From DASVSE01 sp036399715 (GTDB lineage Bacteria; Bacteroidota; Rhodothermia; Rhodothermales; Rubricoccaceae): a stretch of DNA of 12,324 nucleotides. The notes under the pieces are model-generated. The model saw nothing but the letters and a program-made list of their open reading frames with translations. It was not told where the DNA came from and did not search any database. The stretch lies in the NCBI GenBank assembly GCA_036399715.1, contig DASWMO010000325.1:1-12324 (forward strand). Reading direction: 5' to 3'. The position numbers were made by a program, and so were the translations under genes. Below are positions 1 through 8,300 of this stretch, piece by piece; position 1 is the first letter of the stretch; every line of letters starts with the position of its first letter.

Positions 1-134
1 CATTCGTAGAAACGTGCCGTGGCGCGTCTCCGCGGCGCCGGACGCAGCGTGACGGCGGAACAACCCGCGCGCCTCGGTCGAACCCCGAACCAGGTCCGTT
101 CCGGATATCCCGGCGGGTTCACCCGGCCGACCCC
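1..134. other. Intergenic left edge, no gene seen
   Basis: Non-coding stretch downstream of the mannosyltransferase-like gene, cut by the window edge. The first three bases read CAT, so a minus-strand gene could start there and run out of the window, but this cannot be tested. It holds the hairpin described at 111-129 and an 8-bp palindrome, GGATATCC, at 103-110. Nothing else stands out. Confidence 0.5.
111..129 (-). terminator. Possible hairpin after the DUF3524 gene
   Basis: On the minus strand, five bases past the TGA of the glycosyltransferase gene, a GC-only stem can form: CGG-C-CGGG pairs with CCCGCCG around a TGAA loop, with one bulged C. Its position directly after a stop suits a transcript end or 3'-end stabiliser. 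There is no U-tract, so it is not a textbook intrinsic terminator. Confidence 0.3.
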
Positions 135-1277
135 TCACGCCATTTCGTCGAACAGAGCGTCGAAGCGGGGGGCATGGACGGGCCAGGCGAGCGGGGCCGG
201 GATGCGGCGCAAGACCTCTGCGGGAAGCGGCAGATCCGAGCCGTCGAGGAGGCGGCGGAGCGTGGCGAAAAGGTCCGCCTCGTCGTCGTAGAGGACCGGC
301 GCGTGGAGGAGCGGCCGGTGCAGGCTCTCCGGGACGAGTTCGGGGTATGTCAGGCGGTCCGGAAGCAGCGGGTGGCAGCCGCAGTGGATCGCTTCGAGCA
401 TCGAGAGGCCGAAAAACTCGTGCCGGCTCGTCGACACGACGATGTCCGAGCGCCAGAGCAGGGATGCGTAGTCCCCGAGCGACTCGGCGTAGCCGTAGTG
501 CAGCACACGGTCCGCGTAGCGGCGGAAGCCGTCGGCGAAGGCCGGCGGCGTCTCGGCGAACGTCTCACCGGCGAGGATCAGGCGGAAGCGCGCGCCCGCG
601 TCGTCGAGACGGTTGACGACCCGGAAGAAGGCCTCGGGGTCTTTGTCGTACTCCCAGCGGTGGTTCCAGAGGACGACCGGCGGGCCGGGCTCGCGCACGC
701 GCCGTGCCTCGGCGGCGGGGCGGGCCGCGTCGAGCACGGCGAGGTCCACGCCGAGGTGCAGCACGGACGATTTCGCGAGCAGGCCGGGCAGGTGCCCGAC
801 GTGCGTGTAGTCCGGGAAGCGCCGCAGCAGGTCCGGGAGGGCCCCGAAGAACTCGTCGTGGTGGTAGCGCGAGTTGAACACGACGCGGTCCGCCGCCATC
901 ATCGAGAGGATGTTGACGAAGGCGTACGTGAGGTCGCGGGCCGGTGTCTGGCCCGCGGCGTCTTCGCGGAGCGGGTAGGTGAGCTGGTTCTCATGGAGGT
1001 ACAGCAGGACCGGCACGCGTGCGAAACGGTCGCGCGTAAGCGCGAGGAACGCCGGCAGGTTCACCATGTCCGTCGCGACGATGAGGTCCGGCGCCCAGGC
1101 CTCGGTCGCCTCGCGGGCCTTCTCGGCGAGCGTCACCGCGCCGCCCTGCATGCGCCACTTCCACGACCGCGCGGCCATCGTCACGCACCTGACGTCGTGG
1201 CGGGAGTGCGCCGAGAGGCCGTCCGCAAAGCGACGGTGGGAGCCGCCGTACCACGGCTCGAGAAAGAGGACGTTCAT
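135..1277 (-). CDS. DUF3524/GT4 glycosyltransferase, tRNA-queuosine alpha-mannosyltransferase-like
   Basis: Predicted cytosolic glycosyltransferase of 380 residues. The N-terminus, with LFLEPWYGGSHRRFADGL at 4-21, then MAARSWKWRM at 34-43, is the signature of the DUF3524 domain. Members of this family include the enzyme that mannosylates queuosine in tRNA-Asp (QTMAN, GTDC1 in animals). Residues from about 200 onward form a GT4/GT-B donor-binding half: WNHRWEYDKDP at 204-214, then HEFFGLSMLE at 286-295, which carries the EX7E pair E287 and E295. Length and both halves look complete. It starts 34 bp after the stop of the small upstream gene on the same strand, so the two are probably co-transcribed. 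The family assignment is strong; the exact acceptor (Q-tRNA-Asp) is inferred from the family, and no queuosine synthesis gene is in view. Confidence 0.85.
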   Translation of the reverse strand: MNVLFLEPWYGGSHRRFADGLSAHSRHDVRCVTMAARSWKWRMQGGAVTLAEKAREATEAWAPDLIVATDMVNLPAFLALTRDRFARVPVLLYLHENQLTYPLREDAAGQTPARDLTYAFVNILSMMAADRVVFNSRYHHDEFFGALPDLLRRFPDYTHVGHLPGLLAKSSVLHLGVDLAVLDAARPAAEARRVREPGPPVVLWNHRWEYDKDPEAFFRVVNRLDDAGARFRLILAGETFAETPPAFADGFRRYADRVLHYGYAESLGDYASLLWRSDIVVSTSRHEFFGLSMLEAIHCGCHPLLPDRLTYPELVPESLHRPLLHAPVLYDDEADLFATLRRLLDGSDLPLPAEVLRRIPAPLAWPVHAPRFDALFDEMA

Positions 1278-1311
1278 CGGGACGTCCGAAGTGCGGGCCG
1301 GCGCCCCGGCG

Positions 1312-1509
1312 TCACGCCGCGTCGGCCTCGCCCTCCTCCAGCGTCGCCGGGCGGACGATGGCGATGGTCCGGATCTGCAGGTTCTCGCGCAGGACGACGT
1401 CGCGGACCTCGACGGCGCTCACGGCCACTTCCTCGCCGGGCTCCATCGAGAGCACGCGCGTGTCGAGTTCGAGCGCGAGGGGGCGCTCGACGACGTTTTT
1501 GATGATCAT
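1312..1509 (-). CDS. Small conserved-looking hypothetical protein upstream of the DUF3524 gene
   Basis: A 65-residue acidic protein beginning MIIKNVVERPLAL and ending GEADAA. The pattern of short hydrophobic strands around a PGEE turn (residues 24-27), followed by LRENLQIRTIAIVRP at 40-54, suggests a small all-beta fold. It has no signal peptide, membrane segment or cysteine. I do not recognise a family or function. An in-frame ATG six codons upstream (1525-1527) gives a 71-residue alternative; I prefer the inner start because the regular strand pattern begins there. Neither start has a clear ribosome binding site. The ORF stays open further upstream but becomes Arg/Ala-rich and runs antisense to comF, so that part is not real. 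It is the first gene of a likely two-gene operon with the glycosyltransferase, 34 bp downstream. Confidence 0.6.
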   Translation of the reverse strand: MIIKNVVERPLALELDTRVLSMEPGEEVAVSAVEVRDVVLRENLQIRTIAIVRPATLEEGEADAA

Positions 1510-1534
1510 CCCGCGGCGAGCCGGCATAGCAGAG

Positions 1535-1563
1535 TTGGACGTTGAGCGTGGCGTCAAGATATT
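1535..1563 (+). promoter_or_regulatory. Candidate promoter for comF
   Basis: The 80-bp gap between the divergent genes contains one of the few AT-richer patches in the host DNA. On the plus strand TTGGAC (1535-1540) and GATATT (1558-1563) are spaced by exactly 17 bp, a sigma-70-like arrangement that would put a start near 1570 and leave a 20-nt leader before the comF ATG. The match is partial (3/6 and 4/6). On the minus strand TTGACG (1557-1552) could be a -35 for the small gene, but no good -10 lies at the right distance. Confidence 0.25.
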
Positions 1564-1589
1564 GCCGGCCGTCCCGCGCCGCCTGCCCG

Positions 1590-2396
1590 ATGCCTCCTTC
1601 CGCCCCCGGCGCCAATCCCGGCGGCCCCGAACGCCACAACCGCGCCGCGCGGAATGCGGCCCGGGGTGCGGCCCTCCGGGCGCGGGCGGCCGTCCACGGC
1701 GCTGCGGCGGCGCTCGCGGGCCTCGTCTACCCGAGCCTGTGCCTCGGCTGCGACCGCCGCCTCCCCGACGCGGCCGGCGGGGCTGCCGGTGACCCGCTCG
1801 CCGGCCTACCGCTCTGCCCGACGTGCCTCGCCGCGCTCCCGGCAGCCCCGCCGCTCGACGTGGCGGCGCTCTCCGATGCCCGCGCCGGAGGCGTCGTCGT
1901 GGGTGCCGTCGCGCTGTGGACCTACGACGCCGGCGGGGCCGTGCGGCGCGTGCAGCATGCGCTGAAGTACGGCGGCCGCGAGCGGATCGGGGTCCCGCTC
2001 GGGCACCTGCTCGCCTCGGCCGTCCGCCGCGCCGGCACGGCGCGGATCGACCTCGTGGTGCCGGTCCCGCTCGCATCGGTCCGGCTGCTCGAACGGGGCT
2101 ACAACCAGTCGGCCGCCCTCGCGGAGGGGGCAGCGGCGGCGCTCGGCGCCGAGTACCGGCCGGAGCGGCTCGTCCGCACGCGCTCGACGCGGACGCAGAC
2201 GGCGCTCACGGCCGCGCAGCGCCGCGCCAACGTCGACGGCGCCTTCGCCGTGCCGCACCCCGAGGCGCTTACAGGCCTTCACGTGCTGCTGGTGGACGAT
2301 GTGCTGACGACCGGCGCGACGCTCATCGCCGCAGCCCGGCCGCTCGCCGAGGCGGGCGCGACAGTGACGGTGGCGGCGCTTGCCGCGGTCGCCTGA
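1590..2396 (+). CDS. comF: ComF family phosphoribosyltransferase-like protein
   Basis: A 268-residue ComF-family protein, related to competence proteins ComF/GntX that are needed for DNA uptake and transformation in several bacteria. It carries the expected order of elements. An N-terminal zinc-ribbon-like cysteine set comes first: CLGC at 51-54 and CPTC at 76-79. Then come LKYGGRERIG at about 125-134, the family motif RGYNQS at 169-174, and the type I PRTase PRPP-binding loop VLLVDDVLTTGAT at 232-244. About 45 Arg/Ala-rich residues before the first cysteine pair make it longer than usual, so the true start may lie further in; I chose the first in-frame ATG. A TTG 16 codons upstream (1542) is possible but less likely. 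It is convergent with the phosphatase gene, one base between stop codons. The family is clear; the role in competence is inferred from homologues. Confidence 0.9.
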   Translation: MPPSAPGANPGGPERHNRAARNAARGAALRARAAVHGAAAALAGLVYPSLCLGCDRRLPDAAGGAAGDPLAGLPLCPTCLAALPAAPPLDVAALSDARAGGVVVGAVALWTYDAGGAVRRVQHALKYGGRERIGVPLGHLLASAVRRAGTARIDLVVPVPLASVRLLERGYNQSAALAEGAAAALGAEYRPERLVRTRSTRTQTALTAAQRRANVDGAFAVPHPEALTGLHVLLVDDVLTTGATLIAAARPLAEAGATVTVAALAAVA

Positions 2397-2397
2397 G

Positions 2398-2901
2398 TCA
2401 CAGGCCGTAGGCGGTTCGTAGGCGGGCGAGGATCGCGCGCGTCGTGCGGTCGGCGATGTCGTAGACGTGCTCGAAGCCCTCGGGGCCGCCCGCGTACGGG
2501 TCCGGGACCTCGTAGCCGTCGGCGCCTGTCCCGGGCTCGGGGTCGAACTCACGGAAGAGGCGCACGCGCGTGCCGTGGTCGCCGTCGGGGTCCAGCCAGA
2601 GCGTGTCGTGGAGATTCTGGCGGTCCATCGCGAACACGTGGTCGAAGTGGTCGAGGTCGGAGCGTTCGAGCTGACGGCCGCGGAGACGGCTCGTGTCGGT
2701 GCCGCGCCGGGCGGCCGCTTCGGTGGTGCGGCGGTCCGGCGGCGCGCCGACGTTCCAGCCGGCCGTCCCGGCCGAGTCGACCTCGAACCGATCGGCCAGG
2801 CCGGCCTCGGCGACACGGTCCTGAAAGAGCGCCTCGGCGAGCGGGCTGCGGCAGAGGTTGCCAAGGCAAACGAACAAAACGCGGACGGGGCGGTCGGGCA
2901 T
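2398..2901 (-). CDS. Low-molecular-weight protein tyrosine phosphatase
   Basis: A 167-residue cytosolic phosphatase that removes phosphate from phosphotyrosine via a cysteinyl-phosphate intermediate. Numbering from the upstream ATG at 2911-2913 (171 residues), the P-loop near the N-terminus is VCLGNLCRSP. Its CX5R nucleophile and arginine are C16 and R22, with the second family cysteine at C21. DSAGTAGW at 46-53 is typical, and the general acid lies in the DPY motif at 138-140. All catalytic residues are present and the length is near the family's usual 150-160. I prefer the ATG four codons downstream (2901), which leaves the usual short lead before the first beta strand; neither start has a good Shine-Dalgarno. 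Related folds include ArsC-type arsenate reductases, but no arsenic genes are nearby. In other bacteria such enzymes often control capsule export tyrosine kinases; no partner is visible here. Confidence 0.9.
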   Translation of the reverse strand: MPDRPVRVLFVCLGNLCRSPLAEALFQDRVAEAGLADRFEVDSAGTAGWNVGAPPDRRTTEAAARRGTDTSRLRGRQLERSDLDHFDHVFAMDRQNLHDTLWLDPDGDHGTRVRLFREFDPEPGTGADGYEVPDPYAGGPEGFEHVYDIADRTTRAILARLRTAYGL

Positions 2902-3012
2902 GGGGCATCGCATCTGGGACGGGAAAGGTCGGACCGTCGACGCGCCCAGTCGGCCGTCTCCCGACCTCCCGGCGTCGTATCGTCGCCCGGACGCCCCCTC
3001 GTCCTTCTGCCG

Positions 3013-5199
3013 ATGCGCCCTCTCCCCTGCCGAAGCGTCTTCCCGGTCGCGCTCGCGCTCGTCCTCGCGCTCACCGCATCGGCCCAGACGCCGCCGCTGG
3101 TGTGGCAGCGCCTCGCCGGACCCTACGGCGGAGCCGCCCTCGGTGTCGCGAGCGTCCCGAATGGCACCGGCGTCACGGCCGTCGCGACAGACGGCGAGGC
3201 GCTCTACCGCAGCACGGACGGCGGGACGTGGACCCCGGTCCCGCTCGGCCCGTCCGGCTTCACCGGCGTGTATGCGACCCCGGCCGGTGAGTTCTGGACG
3301 ACTGGGGCGGCCGTGCTCCGCTCGCTGGACGGCGGCCAGACGTGGGCCGACGCGGGCGCCGATCTGCCCGCAGGCGGTGCCCGAAGCCTCGCGGCGCAGG
3401 CCGATGGAACCCTGTTCGCCGCTACCTCGGGCGGCGTGTACCGGCGCTCGCCCGCCGCGACGGCCTGGCAGCCGACAGCCTTTTCCGAGCCGTCCTCGTT
3501 CGTCGGCGTCGTGCCCGGTGGCACCGTCCTCGCCGGACTCGCCTCAACGGGGATCGGGTCTCAGGTCTACTCCGTCGCCCGGTCGACGGACGGCGGGCAG
3601 ACCTGGCAGACCGTGCCCGTCGGGACCTACCGGCGGGCTGAGATCACCGGTCTCGCCGTCCTCGCGGACGGCTCCGTGATCGTCGGCGGGTACCCGACGA
3701 GCGACACTGGCCGCTCGGCGTCGCCCTTTCGCTCGACCGACGCGGGCCTCACGTGGGCGCCGATCACCGGGCTCCCCGAGGGGCTCGTCGTCTCGCGCGT
3801 GGTCGCGACCGGCCAGACGGCGGCCGTGACCGGATCGGCTCCCGAGTCGTACGTGTCGACCGACGGGGGGGCGACGTGGGAGACCGTCGACCTTACCGTC
3901 AACGGCCTCGCCGCGGGACCGGCTGGGCCCGTCCTCGTCGCGACGGCGCGGCGGGGAATCCTGCGTTCCTCGGACGGGCTCTCGACCGTCACCGATGCGA
4001 CCCAGGGGTTCGGACGGGCCGCCGTCAGCCAGGTCGAGGTGCGCGGAGACCTCGTCGTCGCAGCGCGCCTCGCCGACTTCGGGTTCGGGACCGGCCTGTA
4101 CCGCTCGGCCGACCGTGGCCTGACGTGGACGCGGACCGAGCTCGGCTTCGGCGCGCGCGGCCTCTCGGACCTCCACATTGACCCGGCCGGACGCCTCTTC
4201 GCCTCGCCGGACCTCTGCTTCGGCGACACGTGCGCCCCGTCGGGGGTCTACCGCTCACTTGACGGGGGCGTGACGTGGGCGCCGACGCCGCTCATCTTCG
4301 CGGGCTCCTTCACGTCCGGCCGCCTAGTCGACGGGCCGGGCGGCGCGCTCTGGGCACTGTTCAGCACGCGCGCGCTGTACCGCTCGCTCGATGGTGGCGT
4401 CTCGTGGGAGCAACGAGCCGCGCCACCGCACAGCAAGACGTTTACCGTCGGCCCCGACGGGACGCTCTGGGCCGGCTCGGACCAGCCCGACGTGTCGGTC
4501 GCCCGCTCGACCGATGCCGGTGCCTCGTGGACGGTAGTGCTCCCGCCGTCGCCCGGCATCCGGACCGGGGCCATCGCCGTCGCGGCCGACGGCTCGGTGG
4601 TCGTCGGAGCGAGCGGCGTCGGCTACCGGAGCGCCGACGGCGGGGCGACGTGGCAGACCGTCGACTTCGGGTTCGCGCAGCCGTCGCACGAGTTGGACGT
4701 GATCCGGCTGGGCCCGGACGGCCAACTCTTCGCCGGGGCGGACGGCGGCCCGCCCGTCCTGCGCTCGCGCGACGACGGGCTGACGTGGGCGCCCGTCGCA
4801 GACGGCCTCCCCGAGGTCGACCCGGCCGTCGACCTCGCCCTCGGCGACGGCGGCGTTCTCTGGGCGGCTCTCGGGGCCGGCGGGCTCTACCGCACATCCG
4901 CCTCGACGGTCGTCGCCGCTGAAGCGCCCGGCGGTGCCGACGCGCTCGCGGTCTCGGTCGCCCCGAACCCCGCCCGCGCGGGCGCCTCTGTGACGCTGAC
5001 GCTCGGCGCCGCGGCCGACCTGAGCGTCTCGGTCTACGACGCGCTCGGCCGCCGCATCGCCCGGCTCCACGACGGGCCCGCGCCGGCCGGGGCCCTCACG
5101 CTGCGCCTCGGCACCGAGGCGCTCGCGCCCGGCGTCTACGTCGTCCGGGCGGCGGCCGGCGAGCGCACGACGACGCGCCGCCTTGTCGTGGTCCGCTGA
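3013..5199 (+). CDS. Secreted Asp-box (BNR-like) repeat protein with T9SS-type C-terminal sorting domain
   Basis: A 728-residue predicted extracellular protein. Residues 1-24 are a signal peptide: basic start, hydrophobic core VALALVLAL, and an ASA cleavage site before Q25. Residues about 30-630 contain ten clear Asp-box motifs (SxDxGxTW), at 104, 191, 241, 282, 365, 415, 458, 499, 540 and 585. Decayed copies lie at 67, 146 and 319. Such repeats build one or two beta propellers, as in sialidases and Vps10/sortilin-like folds. I see no sialidase FRIP motif or catalytic set, so a binding or adhesive role is more likely than hydrolysis. Residues about 648-728 (VAPNPARAG, then YDALGRRIARL, then APGVYVVRA) match the type A sorting domain of the type IX secretion system. 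The long upstream in-frame extension is antisense to the phosphatase gene, so the ATG just before the signal peptide is the start. Confidence 0.88.
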   Translation: MRPLPCRSVFPVALALVLALTASAQTPPLVWQRLAGPYGGAALGVASVPNGTGVTAVATDGEALYRSTDGGTWTPVPLGPSGFTGVYATPAGEFWTTGAAVLRSLDGGQTWADAGADLPAGGARSLAAQADGTLFAATSGGVYRRSPAATAWQPTAFSEPSSFVGVVPGGTVLAGLASTGIGSQVYSVARSTDGGQTWQTVPVGTYRRAEITGLAVLADGSVIVGGYPTSDTGRSASPFRSTDAGLTWAPITGLPEGLVVSRVVATGQTAAVTGSAPESYVSTDGGATWETVDLTVNGLAAGPAGPVLVATARRGILRSSDGLSTVTDATQGFGRAAVSQVEVRGDLVVAARLADFGFGTGLYRSADRGLTWTRTELGFGARGLSDLHIDPAGRLFASPDLCFGDTCAPSGVYRSLDGGVTWAPTPLIFAGSFTSGRLVDGPGGALWALFSTRALYRSLDGGVSWEQRAAPPHSKTFTVGPDGTLWAGSDQPDVSVARSTDAGASWTVVLPPSPGIRTGAIAVAADGSVVVGASGVGYRSADGGATWQTVDFGFAQPSHELDVIRLGPDGQLFAGADGGPPVLRSRDDGLTWAPVADGLPEVDPAVDLALGDGGVLWAALGAGGLYRTSASTVVAAEAPGGADALAVSVAPNPARAGASVTLTLGAAADLSVSVYDALGRRIARLHDGPAPAGALTLRLGTEALAPGVYVVRAAAGERTTTRRLVVVR

Positions 5200-5203
5200 C
5201 GCG

Positions 5204-5232
5204 GCGTCGGCCGGGGCGCCTCGGCGCGACGC
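5204..5232 (+). terminator. Hairpin after the Asp-box gene
   Basis: Five bases past the TGA, GCGTCG (5204-5209) plus GCCG (5210-5213) pair with CGGC (5222-5225) and CGACGC (5227-5232). This makes a 10-bp stem with one bulged G and an 8-nt loop. It is followed by ATTGTC rather than a U-run, so termination efficiency is uncertain, but location and strength make it the best terminator candidate here. It would separate the Asp-box gene from dnaE. Confidence 0.42.
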
Positions 5233-5316
5233 ATTGTCAGGGCCGAGTTCTCCACACGCCCTTGCCCTCGGCGCCTCGGCCCGGCATCTTGGCCGTCCCC
5301 CGGACCCGAGCGCGCG

Positions 5317-8300
5317 ATGCCTGATTTCTGCCACCTCCACTGCCACACCCAGTACTCGCTGCTCGACGGCGCGGCCCGCATCCAGAGCCTCGTCTCGCGC
5401 GCCTCGGAGTTGGAACACGCGGCCGTCGCGATCACGGACCACGGGAATCTCCACGGCGTCCCCGAGTTCTACACGGCCGCTAAGAAAGCCGGCGTGCAGC
5501 CGATCATCGGGTGCGAGTTCTACGTCACGCCGAGCGGCATGGCGGACAAGGGCGACCGGACGCGTTACCACCAGGTCCTGCTCGCCAAGAACGTCGAGGG
5601 CTACCGCAACCTCATCAAGCTCTCGTCGATGAGCTATACCGAGGGCTACTACTACAAGCCCCGGATCGACCGAGAGACGCTGCGGAAGTACTCGGCTGGC
5701 CTCGTCGCGACGACGTGCTGCCTCCAGGGCGAGGTCCTCCAGGCGATCCTCAAGAAGGGCGAGGCCGAGGCGAGGCTCGTCTTCGAGGACTACCTCTCGA
5801 TCTTCGGCGAGGATTACTACATCGAGATCCAGGACCACGCGATCCCCGAGCAGCGGACCTGCAACGCCGTCCTCGCGCGGTGGGCGACGGAGTACGGCGT
5901 CACGATGATCGCCACCAACGACGTCCACTACGTCCACGAGGCCGACGCCGAGGCGCAGGACGTGCTGCTGTGCCTCCAGACGGGCAAGGACCTCGCGGAC
6001 CCGAACCGGATGCGGTTCGAGAACAACCAGTTCTTTTTCAAGACGGCGCCCGAGATGGAGTCGGCCTTCGCCGAGTCGGTCGGGATGGGCGCCTTCTCCA
6101 GTGGCAAGGCCGTCGCGGCAGCCCTCGACGCGACGCGCGAGATCGCGGATAAGTGCCGGCTCGAGATCCCGATGGGCGAGCTGCTGATGCCGCACTTCCC
6201 GATTCCGGCGCCGCACGCCTCGCCCTCTGCCTACCTGCGGCACCTCACGTACGAGGGCGCGCGGCGCGTCTACCCGGAGCTGGGACTGAACGTCCGCGAG
6301 CGGCTCGACCTCGAGCTCGGCGTCATCGCGGACATGGGCTTCGACGGCTATTTCCTCATCGTGCAGGACTTCACGACGGCGGCCCGGACGCTCGGCGTCT
6401 CGGTCGGGCCCGGCCGTGGGTCTGCGGCAGGCTCGGCTGTGGCGTACTGCCTCGGCATCACGGGCATCGACCCGCTGAAGTACGACCTCCTCTTCGAGCG
6501 CTTTCTGAACCCCGAGCGCGTCTCGATGCCGGACATCGACATCGACTTCGACGACCGCGGGCGCTCCAAGGTCATCGACTACGTCGTCGAAAAGTACGGC
6601 CGCGAGTCGGTCTGCCAGATCGTGACCTTCGGCACGATGGGCTCGAAGTCGGTCATCAAGGACGTCGGACGCGTGCTCGGGCTGCCCCTCAGCGAGGTCG
6701 ACCGCATCTCGAAGCTCGTCCCCGACGGCGTCAAGGTGAGCCTCGCCGACGCCCGCGCGGCGTCGAAGGAGTTTGCCGAGTTGGAGCGGAGCCCGGACCC
6801 GCAGATCCGCCGCCTCATGCAGTACGCCAAGGTCCTCGAAGGCTCGGCGCGGCAGACGGGCGTCCACGCGGCCGGCGTCATCATCGCCCCGGGCGACGTG
6901 AGCCAGTACGTGCCGGTCTCGATCCAGAAAGGCAAGGGTGGCGCGGGCGACACGCTCATGACCCAGTACGACGGCCGATGGATCGAGGACTTCGGTCTGC
7001 TGAAGATGGACTTTCTGGGCCTGAAGACGCTCACGATCCTGGACGATGCCCTCGCGCTCATCAAGGAATCCCAGGGCATCGAGGTCGATCTGGAGACGAT
7101 CCCGCTGGACTGTCCGAAGACGTTCGAGCTGTTCCAGCGCGGCGACACCGTCGCGGTCTTCCAGTTCGAGTCGTCGGGCATGCGCGAGTGGATGCGCAAG
7201 CTCAAGCCGACCTCGCTGGACGACCTGATCGCGATGAACGCGCTCTACCGGCCCGGGCCGATGGACCTCATCCCGAGCTACATCGACCGCAAGCACGGCA
7301 AGGAGGTCGTCGAGCATCCGCACCCGATGCTCGAAGGCATCCTCGCGCCGACGTACGGCATCCCGGTCTACCAGGAGCAGGTGATGCAGATGGCGCAGGT
7401 CATGGGCGGCTACACGCTTGGCGGGGCCGACCTGCTCCGGCGCGCGATGGGCAAGAAGGACCACGCCAAGATGGCCAAGGAGCGCGAGACGTTCTGCGAG
7501 GGCGCGGTCCGGAATGGCGTATCAGAATCGAAGGCGACGGAGGTTTTTGACATGATGGCCAAGTTTGCGGGCTACGGGTTCAACAAGTCCCACTCTGCGG
7601 CCTACTCGGTCGTCGCCTACCAGACGGCATATCTCAAGGCGCACTTCCCGGCCGAGTTCATGGCCGCCGTGCTGACGACGGAAATGGCCGACTCGTCCAA
7701 GCTGGCCCTCGCGCTCGACGCGACGCGCGTCGCGGGGATCGAGATTCTGCCGCCGTGCGTGAACCGCTCGCAGGCGCACTTTACGGTCGAGCACGGCAAG
7801 ATCCGCTTCGGGCTGGCCGCCATCAAAGGCGTCGGGCAGGCCGCCATCGAGTCGGTCGTGGAGGCCCGCCAGAAGGCACGCGGGGCGTTCGACGACGTGT
7901 TCGCGCTCACCAAGTCCCTCGACCTACGCCTCGTCGGCAAGAAGACGCTGGAGGCGCTCGCGTGTGCGGGCGCGCTCGACGCCTTCGACGGGCACCGCGC
8001 GCAGATGGCTGCGGCCGTCGAGACGGCGTGGGGCTGGGCGCAGCGCCAGCAGGCCGACGCCGCGGCCGGTCAGTCGTCGCTCTTCGGCGGCGGGGCCGCG
8101 GCGGGCCATGCCTACTCGCCGGCTCTCCCGACGGTCGACGCGTGGAGCCGCGGCGAGCAACTCCGCCACGAGCGCGACCTCATGGGCTTCTACGTCTCGG
8201 GCCACCCGCTCGACGACTACGCGGCCGAGTCCAAGGCCTTCGCGACGGTCAAGTTCGGCGAGAGCGCGAACGTGATGCACGAGTCCGACGTGACCGGCAT

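Noticed and set aside
174..1502. 442-codon open frame on the plus strand opposite the DUF3524 gene
   Set aside because: Arg/Glu/Val-rich mirror of a recognisable glycosyltransferase and its small neighbour; typical GC-driven shadow.
2467..3012. Upstream in-frame extension of the Asp-box gene
   Set aside because: Antisense to the phosphatase, and it would bury the signal peptide inside the protein.
1806..3074. 422-codon minus-strand frame across comF and the phosphatase gene
   Set aside because: Antisense to comF and out of frame with the phosphatase; its sequence is Arg/Thr/Ala low complexity.
5216..5279. Repeated GCGCCTCGG motif (also at 69, 5399 and 11860, plus several minus-strand copies)
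   Set aside because: It occurs both in genes and between them, in line with GC-rich codon habits; no regular spacing or shared context.
4324..7464. 1046-codon open frame on the minus strand across the Asp-box and dnaE genes
   Set aside because: It lies antisense to two well-supported genes, is rich in Arg, Asp, Val and His as expected from reversed high-GC codons, and shows no domain.
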